Notes: generated by a model not told the origin, from the letters alone. A stretch of DNA of 64,000 nucleotides from Microbacterium sp. SLBN-154 (GCF_006715565.1 NZ_VFNL01000001.1:1984001-2048000), one strand, 5' to 3'; numbered from the stretch's first letter, positions 20,455-28,843 are shown. Made by a program: numbers and translations.

Positions 20455-21583
20455 CCTCGGTCGGGGTCGGGGTCGAGGTCGAGGTCGAGGTCGGGGTCGG
20501 GGTCGGGGCATCGGCACGGACCGCACCCGGTGTGGTGGAGCGTGCTTCGTTGGCGATGGCATCAGCGTCCGACGCCGCCTCGCGCGCGGCCGCGACGGCC
20601 GCATCCGAGGCGGCGGAGTACTCGGCACGGCGTGCAGCGGTCGCGGGACGTCGCGCACCTCCGGGCGTCGCCGTGGATCCGCCTTCGTCGCGTCCGCCGA
20701 GCGCGTTCCCGATGCCCTTGAGCGCCTCGGTCAGTTCGCTGGGGATGATCCAGAGCTTGTTCGACGGGCTCTCGCTGATCTTCGGCAGGGTCTGCAGGTA
20801 CTGGTAGGCCAGCAGCTTGTCATCCGGCTCGCCCGCATGGATGGCGCCGAAGACCATCTCGATGGCCTCGGCCTCGCCCTGTGCCCGCAGCACCGCCGCC
20901 TGCTTGTCTCCCTCGGCACGGAGGATCTCGGCCTGGCGCCGACCCTCGGCCTCGAGGATCTGGGACTGCTTCGTGCCTTCGGCGGTCAGGATCGCGGCAC
21001 GGCGGTCGCGCTCCGCGCGCATCTGCTTCTCCATCGAGTCCTGGATCGAGGTCGGCGGATCGATGGCCTTCAGCTCGACGCGCGACACCCGCAGACCCCA
21101 CTTGCCCGTGGCTTCATCGAGCACCACGCGTAGCTGGCCGTTGATGTTGTCGCGGCTCGTGAGCGCCTCTTCGAGGTTGAGCCCCCCGACCACGTTGCGA
21201 AGCGTCGTGGTGGTCAGCTGCTCCACTGCGCTGAGGTAGTTGGCGATCTCGTAGGTCGCCGCGCGGGCGTCGTTCACCTGGAAGTAGACGACCGTGTCGA
21301 TCGACACCACCAGGTTGTCCTCGGTGATGACCGGCTGCGGGGGGAAGGACACCACCTGTTCGCGCATGTCCACCAGAGGGCGAAGGCGATCGACGAACGG
21401 GACCAGGATGTTCAACCCCGGCGAGAGCGTCCGCTGGTAGCGCCCGAGCCGCTCCACGATCCCGGCGTAGGCCTGCGGGATGATCCGGATCGAACGGAAG
21501 AGCACCACCACCACGAAGATCGCCAGGACGACGAGGAGGACGATGACGAAGATCTGGCCGATGAAGGCGCCGGGATCGATCAC
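20435..21583 (-). CDS. SPFH/band 7 (stomatin/prohibitin-like) membrane protein
   Basis: A 382-residue scaffold protein with one N-terminal transmembrane helix (residues about 5-28), then the band 7 domain (IPQAYAGIVERLGRYQRTL) and a long coiled coil rich in Ala/Glu/Arg. Such proteins assemble membrane microdomains. The tail is low complexity; its last residues (TPTPTSTSTSTPTPTEGG) are encoded by a hexanucleotide tandem repeat. It is translationally coupled to nfeD by a 4-base overlap, the usual stomatin/NfeD partnership. GGAAGGAA precedes the GTG start at 21583. Confidence 0.92.
   Translation of the reverse strand: MIDPGAFIGQIFVIVLLVVLAIFVVVVLFRSIRIIPQAYAGIVERLGRYQRTLSPGLNILVPFVDRLRPLVDMREQVVSFPPQPVITEDNLVVSIDTVVYFQVNDARAATYEIANYLSAVEQLTTTTLRNVVGGLNLEEALTSRDNINGQLRVVLDEATGKWGLRVSRVELKAIDPPTSIQDSMEKQMRAERDRRAAILTAEGTKQSQILEAEGRRQAEILRAEGDKQAAVLRAQGEAEAIEMVFGAIHAGEPDDKLLAYQYLQTLPKISESPSNKLWIIPSELTEALKGIGNALGGRDEGGSTATPGGARRPATAARRAEYSAASDAAVAAAREAASDADAIANEARSTTPGAVRADAPTPTPTSTSTSTPTPTEGGSDPA
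20461..20508. repeat. Hexanucleotide tandem repeat (TCGRGG)8
   Basis: Eight consecutive copies of TCGGGG or TCGAGG lie inside the C-terminal coding region of the SPFH gene. On the coding strand they give alternating Thr-Pro and Thr-Ser. Gain or loss of units would keep the reading frame and change only the tail length. Confidence 0.9.
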
Positions 21584-22074
21584 GGAGTGTTTCCTTCCGA
21601 TGGGTCGGGAGCGGCGGGAGTGGCGGGGCTCACCTCGACGGTGGCGCCGAGGACCCGGTCGACGGTGACGCGCATGCCGACCCCGGCGCCCACGGCGCCG
21701 GCGGCCAGGCGCGCGGTCCAGGTCTCGCCGTTGTCGAGGCGCACCGAGCCGCCTTCGCCGTCGACGAAAGAGGCCACGACGCGTCCACCCATGCCGTAGA
21801 GGGCATCGACGTTGGTCCTGGCAGGTTCGCCTCGATGGAGGATCTTCAACAGCAACGGCCGGATGGTGAACAGCAGGAGTGCCGAGATCGCCGCGGCCGC
21901 GGCGATCTGCAGCCACCACGGTCCGCCGAGCAGATTCACCCCCAGGCCGCCGATGAGGCTCCCGGCGCCGATCATGAGGAAGGTGAACTCGAGCGTGAGG
22001 AGCTCGATAATGATGAAGACCCCCGCGAGCACCAACCACACGATCCACAGGTATTGCGTGAGATCCGGCAGCAT
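21580..22074 (-). CDS. NfeD-family membrane protein
   Basis: A 164-residue protein with hydrophobic helices from residue 8 to about 75 and a C-terminal OB-fold-like domain (ALYGMGGRVVASFVDGEGGSVRLDNGETW). NfeD proteins are encoded beside stomatins and are thought to assist their assembly or anchoring. This short form lacks the ClpP-like protease domain of long NfeD proteins. GAGGAGGAG precedes the ATG. The stop overlaps the SPFH start. Confidence 0.88.
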   Translation of the reverse strand: MLPDLTQYLWIVWLVLAGVFIIIELLTLEFTFLMIGAGSLIGGLGVNLLGGPWWLQIAAAAAISALLLFTIRPLLLKILHRGEPARTNVDALYGMGGRVVASFVDGEGGSVRLDNGETWTARLAAGAVGAGVGMRVTVDRVLGATVEVSPATPAAPDPSEGNTP

Positions 22075-22101
22075 CGCGGCTCCTCCTCGGCCTTGACGGC
22101 C

Positions 22102-22141
22102 ACCCTAACACCGCAGTCCGGCACGTCGGCGTTGATAGGGT
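22102..22141. promoter_or_regulatory. Divergent -10 boxes for nfeD and the SDR gene
   Basis: TAGGGT on the minus strand (22102-22107) lies about 28 bases before the nfeD start, and TAGGGT on the plus strand (22136-22141) lies 61 bases before the SDR start. The identical hexamers fit divergent promoters; -35 elements are not obvious. Confidence 0.4.
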
Positions 22142-22202
22142 TCAGGGGGCCGGACGGCCTTGCCGCGGCATCCGCGGCGCGTCATCACAGGAGTCGCCAC
22201 AC

Positions 22203-22967
22203 ATGTCTCAGACCCTTGCTCCCGGATCGCTGGCAGGCAAGACCGCCCTCGTGACCGGGTCTTCCCGCGGCATCGGAGCCGACACCGTCCGCTACCTCGC
22301 CGAGGCGGGCGCCAATGTCGTCATCAACTACCGCAACAAGGCACCGCGGGCCGAGAAGCTCGCCACCCAGCTGCGCGACCTCGGTGTCCGCGTGCTCGTG
22401 GTCGGAGCCGATCTCACCGACCCCGACTCGGTGCAGGCGATGTTCGCCGAGGTCGAGCGCGAGTTCGGTCGGCTGGATGTCCTCGTCCTCAATGCCTCGG
22501 GCGGCATGGAGGCCGGCATGGCGGAGGACTATGCGCTCCGTCTCAACCGCGACGCCCAGGTGTCGGTCCTCGAGACCGCCCTGCCTCTGCTCGGTGAAGG
22601 CGCGCGTGTCGTCTTCGTCACCAGCCACCAGGCGCACTTCATCCGTACGACTCCGACGATGCCCGAGTACGAGCCGGTCGCGCTGTCCAAGCGTGCGGGC
22701 GAGGACGCGCTGCGGGAGCGTATCCCGATGCTCACGGAGCGTGGCGTGGAGTTCGTGGTCGTGTCGGGCGACATGATTGAGGGCACGATCACCGCCACGC
22801 TCCTCGAACGTGCGAACCCCGGCGCGATCGCTTCGCGACGCGAGTCGGCGGGACGGCTCTACAACGTCTCGGAGTTCGCCGCCGAGGTGGCCCGAGCCGC
22901 CGTGGATCCCATCCCCGACGACAACACGCGGCTGGTGGGCGACACCGCATCTTTCGCGGGGGAGTGA
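22203..22967 (+). CDS. SDR-family NAD(P)-dependent oxidoreductase
   Basis: A 254-residue short-chain dehydrogenase/reductase. The cofactor motif is LVTGSSRGIGADTVR, followed by DLTDPDS and LVLNASGGME in place of the usual NNAG. The catalytic serine is probably in VFVTSHQAH. The Tyr/Lys pair appears as YEPVALSK, with six residues between Tyr and Lys instead of the usual three, so catalysis may be altered. Substrate is unknown. It lies 3 bases before the S9 peptidase gene in the same direction, suggesting an operon. Confidence 0.85.
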   Translation: MSQTLAPGSLAGKTALVTGSSRGIGADTVRYLAEAGANVVINYRNKAPRAEKLATQLRDLGVRVLVVGADLTDPDSVQAMFAEVEREFGRLDVLVLNASGGMEAGMAEDYALRLNRDAQVSVLETALPLLGEGARVVFVTSHQAHFIRTTPTMPEYEPVALSKRAGEDALRERIPMLTERGVEFVVVSGDMIEGTITATLLERANPGAIASRRESAGRLYNVSEFAAEVARAAVDPIPDDNTRLVGDTASFAGE

Positions 22968-22970
22968 ATC

Positions 22971-24950
22971 GTGGGCCCCACCGACATCCAGAAGCTCCTC
23001 GGGGTCGGGCGGCCCGCACTCTCGTCGCACGGCGAGTTCGCGGTCTTCTCCGTCAGCCGTCCTGACCTTCTGGCCAACCGGACGGTCGGTCAGCTGTGGC
23101 GGATCGATCTGCCTGACGGTGCTCCGCGCCGACTCACCCGCGGAGTCCTCGACACCGCCCCGGTGCTCTCGCCGGATGACACGCGCCTGGCGTTCCTCCG
23201 GCCGGATGCCCGGGGTCGTTCGCAGGTGTTCGTGGTCGCCCCGGCCGGCGGTGAGCCGGTGCAGGCCACCGACGCCCCGCTCGGGGTCGGCGAGGTCGTC
23301 TGGACGACGGACGGCCGCTCCCTGGTCTACACCGCCCGGATGCCCGAGGACGGACGGTACGGCACCGTCGAAGGATTGGATGCCGCGGCGGAGGCGCCTC
23401 GGCGGATCACCGGCGTGCGCTGGAACGCCAATGGTCTCGGCTACCTCGCCGACCGCCCGGCGCAGATCTTCGTGATCGCCGCGCCCGAGGTCGACAGTGA
23501 GCCGTTCTACGACCCCGCGCCCGCCGTCCGCGACGACGATGAGGCCGCGCGCCGGACCGTGGTGGGGGCGACCCCGCGTGCGCTCACCGACGGCGACCTC
23601 AGCTGGTCGACCCTGGCGGTGGCGGGCGAGGAGGTGCTGGCCGTTCCCGATCGGATCGAGGCCGACCGTCGAGACCTGCGCACCCCCGTCGTCGCGCATC
23701 ACCTCGACGGCTCCGGGCGCCGCGAGGTGCTCGGAACCGGTGCGAACCTGTCGGTGACGGGTCTCGCCGTCGCGGACGACGGCACGGTGGCCGCTCTCGC
23801 CTCGGACGTGGGGCCCGCGGGAACGGACTTCGTCGCGCCCGGCACGGCGCTGTTCGTGATCGCCGAGGGTGAGGCCCGCGTCCTCACCGATCCCGAGACG
23901 ATCGATCTCGGCGAGGTCGGAAGCCATCTCACCCCGATCGGCGACGACTTCCTCGTGCAGGACCGGCGCCGCGGACGCGTCCGGCTCCTCCGCGTCGCCC
24001 GCGACGGATCGGCCGCCACGGTCATCGGCGGCGACCGCGAGGTGCTCGGTCATGCGGCATCCGGCTCCGTCGTCGTCGCCGCCGTCGCCACCCCCGACTC
24101 CTTCGGCGAGATGGTCCTCGCCGGGCCCGGTGAGCCCCGCGTGCTGACCGCGTTCGGAGCCTCCGCGGCCGCAGCGGGAATCGTGGAGCCGCGCGAGCTG
24201 ACCGTTCGCGGTCGCGACGGCTACCCGGTGCACGGCTGGGTCGCCCGGCCCGACGGGGACGGGCCCTTCCCCGTCGTCCTCCAGATCCATGGGGGACCCT
24301 ACGCCAGCTATGGCGTCCATCTCTTCGACGAGACCCAGGTCCTCGTCGACGCGGGCTACGCCGTGGTCTACTGCAACCCGCGCGGGTCGGCCGGATACGG
24401 CCGCGCGCACGGTCGTGCCATCCGCCAGGCGATGGGTACGCTCGACCATCACGACGTCATCGATTTCCTCGACGGCGCGCTGGAGTCCGATCCGACTCTC
24501 GATGCCGGTCGGCTGGGCATCATGGGCGGCTCGTACGGCGGTTACCTCACCGCGTGGATCATCGCGCACGACCACAGATTCCGTGGAGCGATCGTCGAGC
24601 GCGGCTTCCTCGAGCCGACGTCATTCCAGGGGACGAGCGACATCGGCTCGTTCTTCGGCGACGAGTACGTCGGCCTCGACCCCGAACTCATCGCCGCGCA
24701 GAGCCCCATGGCGGTCGTCGGGCAGGTGCGCACGCCCACCCTCGTGATGCACGCCGAGGAAGACCATCGTTGCCCGCTGGAGCAGGCGACGCGCTATTAC
24801 GCGGCGCTCACGCGTGCGGGGGTTCCGTGCGAGATGCTGCTCTTCCCCGGTGAGAACCACGAGCTCACCCGGAGCGGCCGGCCCCGCCACCGCGTCGAAC
24901 GCTTCGACGCGGTGGTGGAGTGGTGGGCGCGTCACCTGCCGGTCGCCTGA
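22971..24950 (+). CDS. S9-family serine peptidase (prolyl oligopeptidase-like)
   Basis: A 659-residue enzyme with an N-terminal beta-propeller (to about residue 390) and a C-terminal alpha/beta-hydrolase domain. The catalytic triad is readable: Ser521 in MGGSYGGYLT, Asp598 in HAEEDHRCP and His630 in GENHELTRSGRP, with the oxyanion-hole region LQIHGGPYASYG. It resembles acylaminoacyl-peptidases and dipeptidyl peptidases. There is no signal peptide, so it probably hydrolyses short peptides in the cytoplasm. The GTG at 22971 lies three bases after the SDR stop. Confidence 0.92.
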   Translation: MGPTDIQKLLGVGRPALSSHGEFAVFSVSRPDLLANRTVGQLWRIDLPDGAPRRLTRGVLDTAPVLSPDDTRLAFLRPDARGRSQVFVVAPAGGEPVQATDAPLGVGEVVWTTDGRSLVYTARMPEDGRYGTVEGLDAAAEAPRRITGVRWNANGLGYLADRPAQIFVIAAPEVDSEPFYDPAPAVRDDDEAARRTVVGATPRALTDGDLSWSTLAVAGEEVLAVPDRIEADRRDLRTPVVAHHLDGSGRREVLGTGANLSVTGLAVADDGTVAALASDVGPAGTDFVAPGTALFVIAEGEARVLTDPETIDLGEVGSHLTPIGDDFLVQDRRRGRVRLLRVARDGSAATVIGGDREVLGHAASGSVVVAAVATPDSFGEMVLAGPGEPRVLTAFGASAAAAGIVEPRELTVRGRDGYPVHGWVARPDGDGPFPVVLQIHGGPYASYGVHLFDETQVLVDAGYAVVYCNPRGSAGYGRAHGRAIRQAMGTLDHHDVIDFLDGALESDPTLDAGRLGIMGGSYGGYLTAWIIAHDHRFRGAIVERGFLEPTSFQGTSDIGSFFGDEYVGLDPELIAAQSPMAVVGQVRTPTLVMHAEEDHRCPLEQATRYYAALTRAGVPCEMLLFPGENHELTRSGRPRHRVERFDAVVEWWARHLPVA

Positions 24951-24978
24951 CCGGGCTGGACGGCCCGAGCCGTTCCGG

Positions 24979-25530
24979 TCAGGCGCGACCGAAGCGCAGG
25001 GCTCGGATGATCTGGATGATGCCCAGGATCACGAGCGAGACGCCGAAGAACAGCCAGACGATGAGGGCCCCCCAGATCGGGGCGAACATCACCACGACGC
25101 CCGCGACGATGCTGATGATCGCGAAGAAGATCGTCCAGCCCTTCGACGACGCGTCCGACAGGGTGGAGAGCGAGACGATCCCCTCGACCACCCACGTGAT
25201 GCCGATCATGAGCCCGACGAGAAGGAGCAGCCAGTCGGTCGCCGCACCGAAGTTCAGGAAGGCGACGACGCCGGCGATGACGAACAGCACGCCGAGGACG
25301 ATGTAGCCGATCCGCGACCAGCCGCCTCGCTCCCGCGAGAACGCGCCGAGGCCGATGTAGACCAGCCCGGCGATGATGGCGTAGATGGCGAGCAGGAAGG
25401 TGACGACGCCGAACGCCTTCTGCGGCCAGATGAGGATGAGCAGACCAAAAATCAGCGCGATCGCGCCGACGACGCCCAGGGCGACCCGGACGGTGTTGGT
25501 GAGGGACTTCTCCCCGGTGCCGGTGGACAT
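24979..25530 (-). CDS. HdeD/DUF308-family membrane protein
   Basis: A 183-residue protein made almost entirely of six hydrophobic helices arranged as repeated pairs (for example ALGVVGAIALIFGLLILIWP), the pattern of the DUF308/HdeD family. E. coli HdeD is linked to acid resistance, but the function of actinobacterial members is unknown. The ATG at 25530 has AAAGGG eight bases upstream. The start four residues further on has no better support. Confidence 0.85.
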   Translation of the reverse strand: MSTGTGEKSLTNTVRVALGVVGAIALIFGLLILIWPQKAFGVVTFLLAIYAIIAGLVYIGLGAFSRERGGWSRIGYIVLGVLFVIAGVVAFLNFGAATDWLLLLVGLMIGITWVVEGIVSLSTLSDASSKGWTIFFAIISIVAGVVVMFAPIWGALIVWLFFGVSLVILGIIQIIRALRFGRA

Positions 25531-25639
25531 GACCGAACCCTTTCTGAGCATTTCCTGAGAGACTGCGCTCTCACTGTAGACCCGGGACGGGCTCAGGGGA
25601 ACGGCGACAGGCCGTCGGGTTCGGGGCTTCCCGTCGTCG

Positions 25640-26665
25640 TCAGCCCAGCCCGGTCGCGGCCAGATAGCGGGCTTTGTGTCCGGTGCGGATGCCGGTGACG
25701 CTCGGCTTGTTCTCGTAGACGCCGGCTCCCCAGTTCCCCTCGACCAGCACCGGACCGGTGGGGGTCACCACGATGTCCCATCCGACGTACTGCACCTGAG
25801 GGACGACGCGGGCGACGCGGTCGACGAACGCGACGACCTCGGCCATCATCGGCAGCTGGAAATCGGCGATACGGAATCCGGAGTCCGGATGGGTGATGTG
25901 CACGTGGCCGTGGGAGTCGTAGCCGGGACCCACCGCGCGACCGTCGTCGTCGAGCATCGTGTAGAAGCCGCCGAACGACATCTGGTCGCTGACCGCGCCG
26001 CGGCCGAACTTCTGCGCGATCGCGAGGATGTGGGTGCGCTCCCCGTCGAAGAATGCCGTGACACGCGTGGTGTTCACCGTCCCCGGGCAGACGGCGGCGA
26101 GGTCGGGATGCTGCGCGATGACCTCTTCGATGAGGAGCTCGCCCCGGTCGTGAAGCCCGCGGTGGAATGCTGCCCAGTCGTCGATGTCGGCGGCGTGATA
26201 GCGGTGGACGCCGGTCCCGGCCTGGCCGATCGGTTCCTTGGTGACGATGGTCCCGTGACGCTCGGTGAAGGCGCGGACCTCGTCGGCGTTGCCGGGTTCG
26301 ACCACCATCCACTCCCGGTGCAGGTGCTCGGAGAAGGCGCGGTCGAACTCGATCTTGTCCTGGAACAGGTGTCGGAAGTCGGGGTGGTCGAAGCGCTGCG
26401 ACAGCTGATTGGAGAAGGGGTGCGTCATGAACGTCGCCCGCTCACGACCGGTGAGGATCGCGAAGTCGTAGTCGATGTAGTCCTGGAAGCCCACCTGACG
26501 GAACCCCGCGGAGAAGAGCATGTCCACCACGATGGCGGGTGTCCACTTGCCGTGCTGTGCGGCGGCTTCCCTGGCCCGCTCCCACACCGAGCCCACGTTG
26601 ATCCGCCGCGCGCGGTAGGCGAGGTAGCGAAGGCGGGAGGAGAGGCCGAGACCGGTCGAGGGCAT
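25640..26665 (-). CDS. ATP-grasp protein of the sugar-transfer-associated type
   Basis: A 341-residue protein resembling the ATP-grasp family found near glycosyltransferase and polysaccharide genes. The ATP-binding region includes IVTKEPIGQAGTGVHRY and ELLIEEVI. The metal-binding end is VGWDIVVTPTGPVLVEGNWGAGV, with the Asp and Glu/Asn spacing typical of ATP-grasp ligases. It should join an acid to a nucleophile using ATP, but the substrates are unknown. It is divergent from the alanine racemase-like pair, with 45 bases between start codons. No sugar-transfer gene is nearby. Confidence 0.75.
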   Translation of the reverse strand: MPSTGLGLSSRLRYLAYRARRINVGSVWERAREAAAQHGKWTPAIVVDMLFSAGFRQVGFQDYIDYDFAILTGRERATFMTHPFSNQLSQRFDHPDFRHLFQDKIEFDRAFSEHLHREWMVVEPGNADEVRAFTERHGTIVTKEPIGQAGTGVHRYHAADIDDWAAFHRGLHDRGELLIEEVIAQHPDLAAVCPGTVNTTRVTAFFDGERTHILAIAQKFGRGAVSDQMSFGGFYTMLDDDGRAVGPGYDSHGHVHITHPDSGFRIADFQLPMMAEVVAFVDRVARVVPQVQYVGWDIVVTPTGPVLVEGNWGAGVYENKPSVTGIRTGHKARYLAATGLG

Positions 26666-26698
26666 GGGGACTTTCGAGTCGGGGACGACGGACCCGGA

Positions 26699-26704
26699 TA
26701 GTCT
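26699..26704 (+). promoter_or_regulatory. -10 box TAGTCT for the leaderless split-racemase operon
   Basis: TAGTCT is followed by six bases (AGAGGG) and the GTG at 26711. The next codon is ATG, so either could be used, but the spacing favours leaderless initiation at the GTG. Confidence 0.6.
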
Positions 26705-26710
26705 AGAGGG

Positions 26711-27412
26711 GTGATGTCGGTGGATCCTCTGCGTCCGACTGCCGAGTCCTCACGGGCCGCCGCCCCCGTCGCGGCGCAGCTGGATCCCCGGCCCGTCGCT
26801 CTCATCCGAGGATCTGCTCTCGCGCACAACCTGCGGATCGCCCGCGACGCCGGGGTGCTCGTCGTCGATCGCGACGTCCTGGATGCCGACGCCTGGGGTC
26901 ACGGCGCCGACATCGTCGAGCGTGCCGTGTCGACGGCGGGCATGGCGTGGGCGGAGAGCGGGGAAGACGCCGCGCTCGCGGGGGCCTGGCTGTTCGGCCT
27001 CCCGGGATCACCCGGTCGGCCCGTCATGGCGCTCACGGGTCGGGTGATCGCGACCAAGCTCCTGCGCGCAGGGGAGGGCGTGTCTTACGGGTACACCTTC
27101 CGGGCCCCATCGGACACCACCGTCGCCCTGGTCAGCGGCGGGTACGGACAGGGCGTGGTGCGCAATCTCGGCAACAGGGTGGCCGTCCGCGTCGAGGGGC
27201 GCGATGCGCCGGTCGTCGGTCGGGTCGCGATGGACGTCTGCGTGGTCGACCTCGGGCCGCGGGCAGCCGTCACTCCGGGAGCGCCGGCGGTCTTCTTCGG
27301 CGATCCTGATCGGGGGGAGCCGTCGCTGGGGCCGTGGACCGCGGCGACGGGACTGGACGCCGATGAGATCGTCGCGATCGTCGGTGTCCGCGCTCGTCGG
27401 GAGGTGGCATGA
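26711..27412 (+). CDS. Alanine racemase-like protein: C-terminal domain with a decayed barrel
   Basis: A 233-residue protein related to PLP-dependent alanine racemase (about 360-370 residues). Residues 28-80 align with the start of the barrel, but the PLP-binding VVKADAYGHG is VLDADAWGHG, with Asp58 in place of the cofactor lysine, and most of the barrel is then missing. From residue 105 the C-terminal domain is well kept, including GEGVSYGYTFRAP with the second catalytic base (Tyr126) and VVGRVAMDV. Alone it cannot bind PLP through lysine. The next gene overlaps by 4 bases and has the opposite set of residues, so a heterodimer is the natural model. Confidence 0.8.
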   Translation: MMSVDPLRPTAESSRAAAPVAAQLDPRPVALIRGSALAHNLRIARDAGVLVVDRDVLDADAWGHGADIVERAVSTAGMAWAESGEDAALAGAWLFGLPGSPGRPVMALTGRVIATKLLRAGEGVSYGYTFRAPSDTTVALVSGGYGQGVVRNLGNRVAVRVEGRDAPVVGRVAMDVCVVDLGPRAAVTPGAPAVFFGDPDRGEPSLGPWTAATGLDADEIVAIVGVRARREVA

Positions 27413-28461
27413 CCGGATCGGTGCTCGAGGTCGACCTCGACCGGTTCGCGTCGAACCTCGCTCGGGTCCGCGCGGCGGTCGCGCCCGCCGAGCTCATGCT
27501 CGTGGTCAAGAACGATGCGTACGGGCACGGCGTGGACGCCGTGGTCGCGCGCGCACGACGGGAGGGTGTCCGCTGGTTCGGAGCCTTCGACCTCATGACC
27601 GGTGCACGGGTGCGAACAGGTGCGGGCGGGGACGCGCGCATCTTCGTGTGGATCGCCGATACGCCCGAGCAGGTCGCCGCCGCGATCGATCTGGACCTCG
27701 ACATCGGGGTGGGCGATCGCCGGCTTCTCGACGACGTCGCCGCTCGGCGCGGAGACCCACGCCCCGCACGGGTTCATCTCAAGATCGACACGGGGCTGCG
27801 CCGCAACGGCGTCCGGCCGGAGGAGTGGTCGGAGTTCGTCTCCGTCGCCGCGGCCGCCGAACGCGCGGGGAGCCTCGTCGTCGAGGGCATCTGGAGTCAC
27901 ATCGCCGAAGCGTCCGATGAGGACGACGACGTCGCGCGGAGCCGGTTCGAACAGGCTCTGGAGGCCGCGGAGACCGCGGGGCTCCGGCCCCGCTGGCGCC
28001 ACCTCGCAGCCAGTGCCGCGGCGTTCGCCCGACCGGAGTTCCGTTACGACATCGCCCGGGTCGGGGCGTTCTGCTACGGCATCCGTCCCGCGGGCGGGCC
28101 CGACGAGGCCGAGCTCGGAGTGCAGCCCATCGCTCGCTGGGTCGCGCCCGTCCTCGAGGTGGCCGACGACGTGGTGCGTCTCGATGTGGGGTCGCGCGAC
28201 GGGCTGTTCAGCTCCCTGGCGTCGCGGGCCGATGTCGCGACGCCCGGAGGGTCGCGCCGGCTCCTCACCGTCTCGGGGGCGACGTCGGAGGTCGCCGCGT
28301 GGCCGGGGGCAGCCGTGGGTGACCGCGTGGTCGTGTACGGCGGCGCCGGTCGTGACGAAGAGACCGCGACCTCGCTCGCCGAGACGATCGATTCGATCGG
28401 CGAAGAGGTCGCGGTCCGGGTCTCGCCGCTCGTGCCCCGGCGGTACCGGGGCCTGCGGTGA
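27409..28461 (+). CDS. Alanine racemase-like protein: intact PLP barrel, degenerate C-domain
   Basis: A 350-residue relative of alanine racemase. The barrel is complete: LVVKNDAYGHG with PLP lysine Lys34, RVHLKIDTGLRRNG with Lys125 and Arg132, GIWSHIAEASDEDD with His164, and IARVGAFCYGI with the phosphate-side Arg217. The C-terminal domain is present but diverged. Where active enzymes have VSYG, this protein reads VGSR, so the catalytic tyrosine is missing (Ser262 in my hand alignment). In known racemases that Tyr comes from the partner subunit, and the preceding gene supplies a protein that retains it. The ATG overlaps the upstream stop (ATGA). Confidence 0.8.
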   Translation: MTGSVLEVDLDRFASNLARVRAAVAPAELMLVVKNDAYGHGVDAVVARARREGVRWFGAFDLMTGARVRTGAGGDARIFVWIADTPEQVAAAIDLDLDIGVGDRRLLDDVAARRGDPRPARVHLKIDTGLRRNGVRPEEWSEFVSVAAAAERAGSLVVEGIWSHIAEASDEDDDVARSRFEQALEAAETAGLRPRWRHLAASAAAFARPEFRYDIARVGAFCYGIRPAGGPDEAELGVQPIARWVAPVLEVADDVVRLDVGSRDGLFSSLASRADVATPGGSRRLLTVSGATSEVAAWPGAAVGDRVVVYGGAGRDEETATSLAETIDSIGEEVAVRVSPLVPRRYRGLR

Positions 28462-28464
28462 TGG

Positions 28465-28683
28465 TCAGTCGTCGCTGCTGAGACGTGCGGTCTCGTCGTG
28501 CCACGACGTGGCGACGGCGCGGAGCTTCTCTTCGTACTTGCGGCCGTGGTGAGCGCAGAACAGCAACTCGCTGCCGTTCACCTCGGCGGCGATGTAGGCC
28601 TGAGCTCCGCAGGAATCGCAGCGGTCCACCGCGGTCAGGCGGTATTCGAGGACGGCCGTCTCAGAGGGTGTCGAAAGTGTCAT
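28465..28683 (-). CDS. DUF7455 small zinc-finger-like protein
   Basis: A 72-residue actinobacterial protein with a probable zinc site formed by CDSCGAQAY and FCAHHGRKY. The family is usually encoded beside the principal sigma factor or the topoisomerase IV genes, as here next to parE; its function is unknown. The ATG at 28683 has GAGGCA upstream. It converges on the racemase-like gene with 3 bases between stops and is divergent from parE. Confidence 0.8.
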   Translation of the reverse strand: MTLSTPSETAVLEYRLTAVDRCDSCGAQAYIAAEVNGSELLFCAHHGRKYEEKLRAVATSWHDETARLSSDD

Positions 28684-28837
28684 CGCGGTGCCTCCTCGGG
28701 ATTGTGACTCTCGGCGTGGTCCCCACATACAACCACGGCACGATGACGGTCATGCCGCGATCCGATGACCGTTCGCTGAGCGCGTACGGCGGCGCCCGAC
28801 AGTCGTGTCTGTGCAAGGACGGGTCGGAACCCCCGGT

Positions 28838-28843
28838 TAGCCT
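28838..28843 (+). promoter_or_regulatory. -10 box TAGCCT upstream of parE
   Basis: TAGCCT ends eight bases before the GTG at 28852. The message would have no leader or a leader of one or two bases. Confidence 0.5.

Noticed and set aside
20454..20658. Arg-Pro repeat N-terminus (MPRPRPRP...) for the GDPD protein
   Set aside because: It is the hexamer repeat of the SPFH gene read in another frame; GDPD homology starts after the GTG at 20454.
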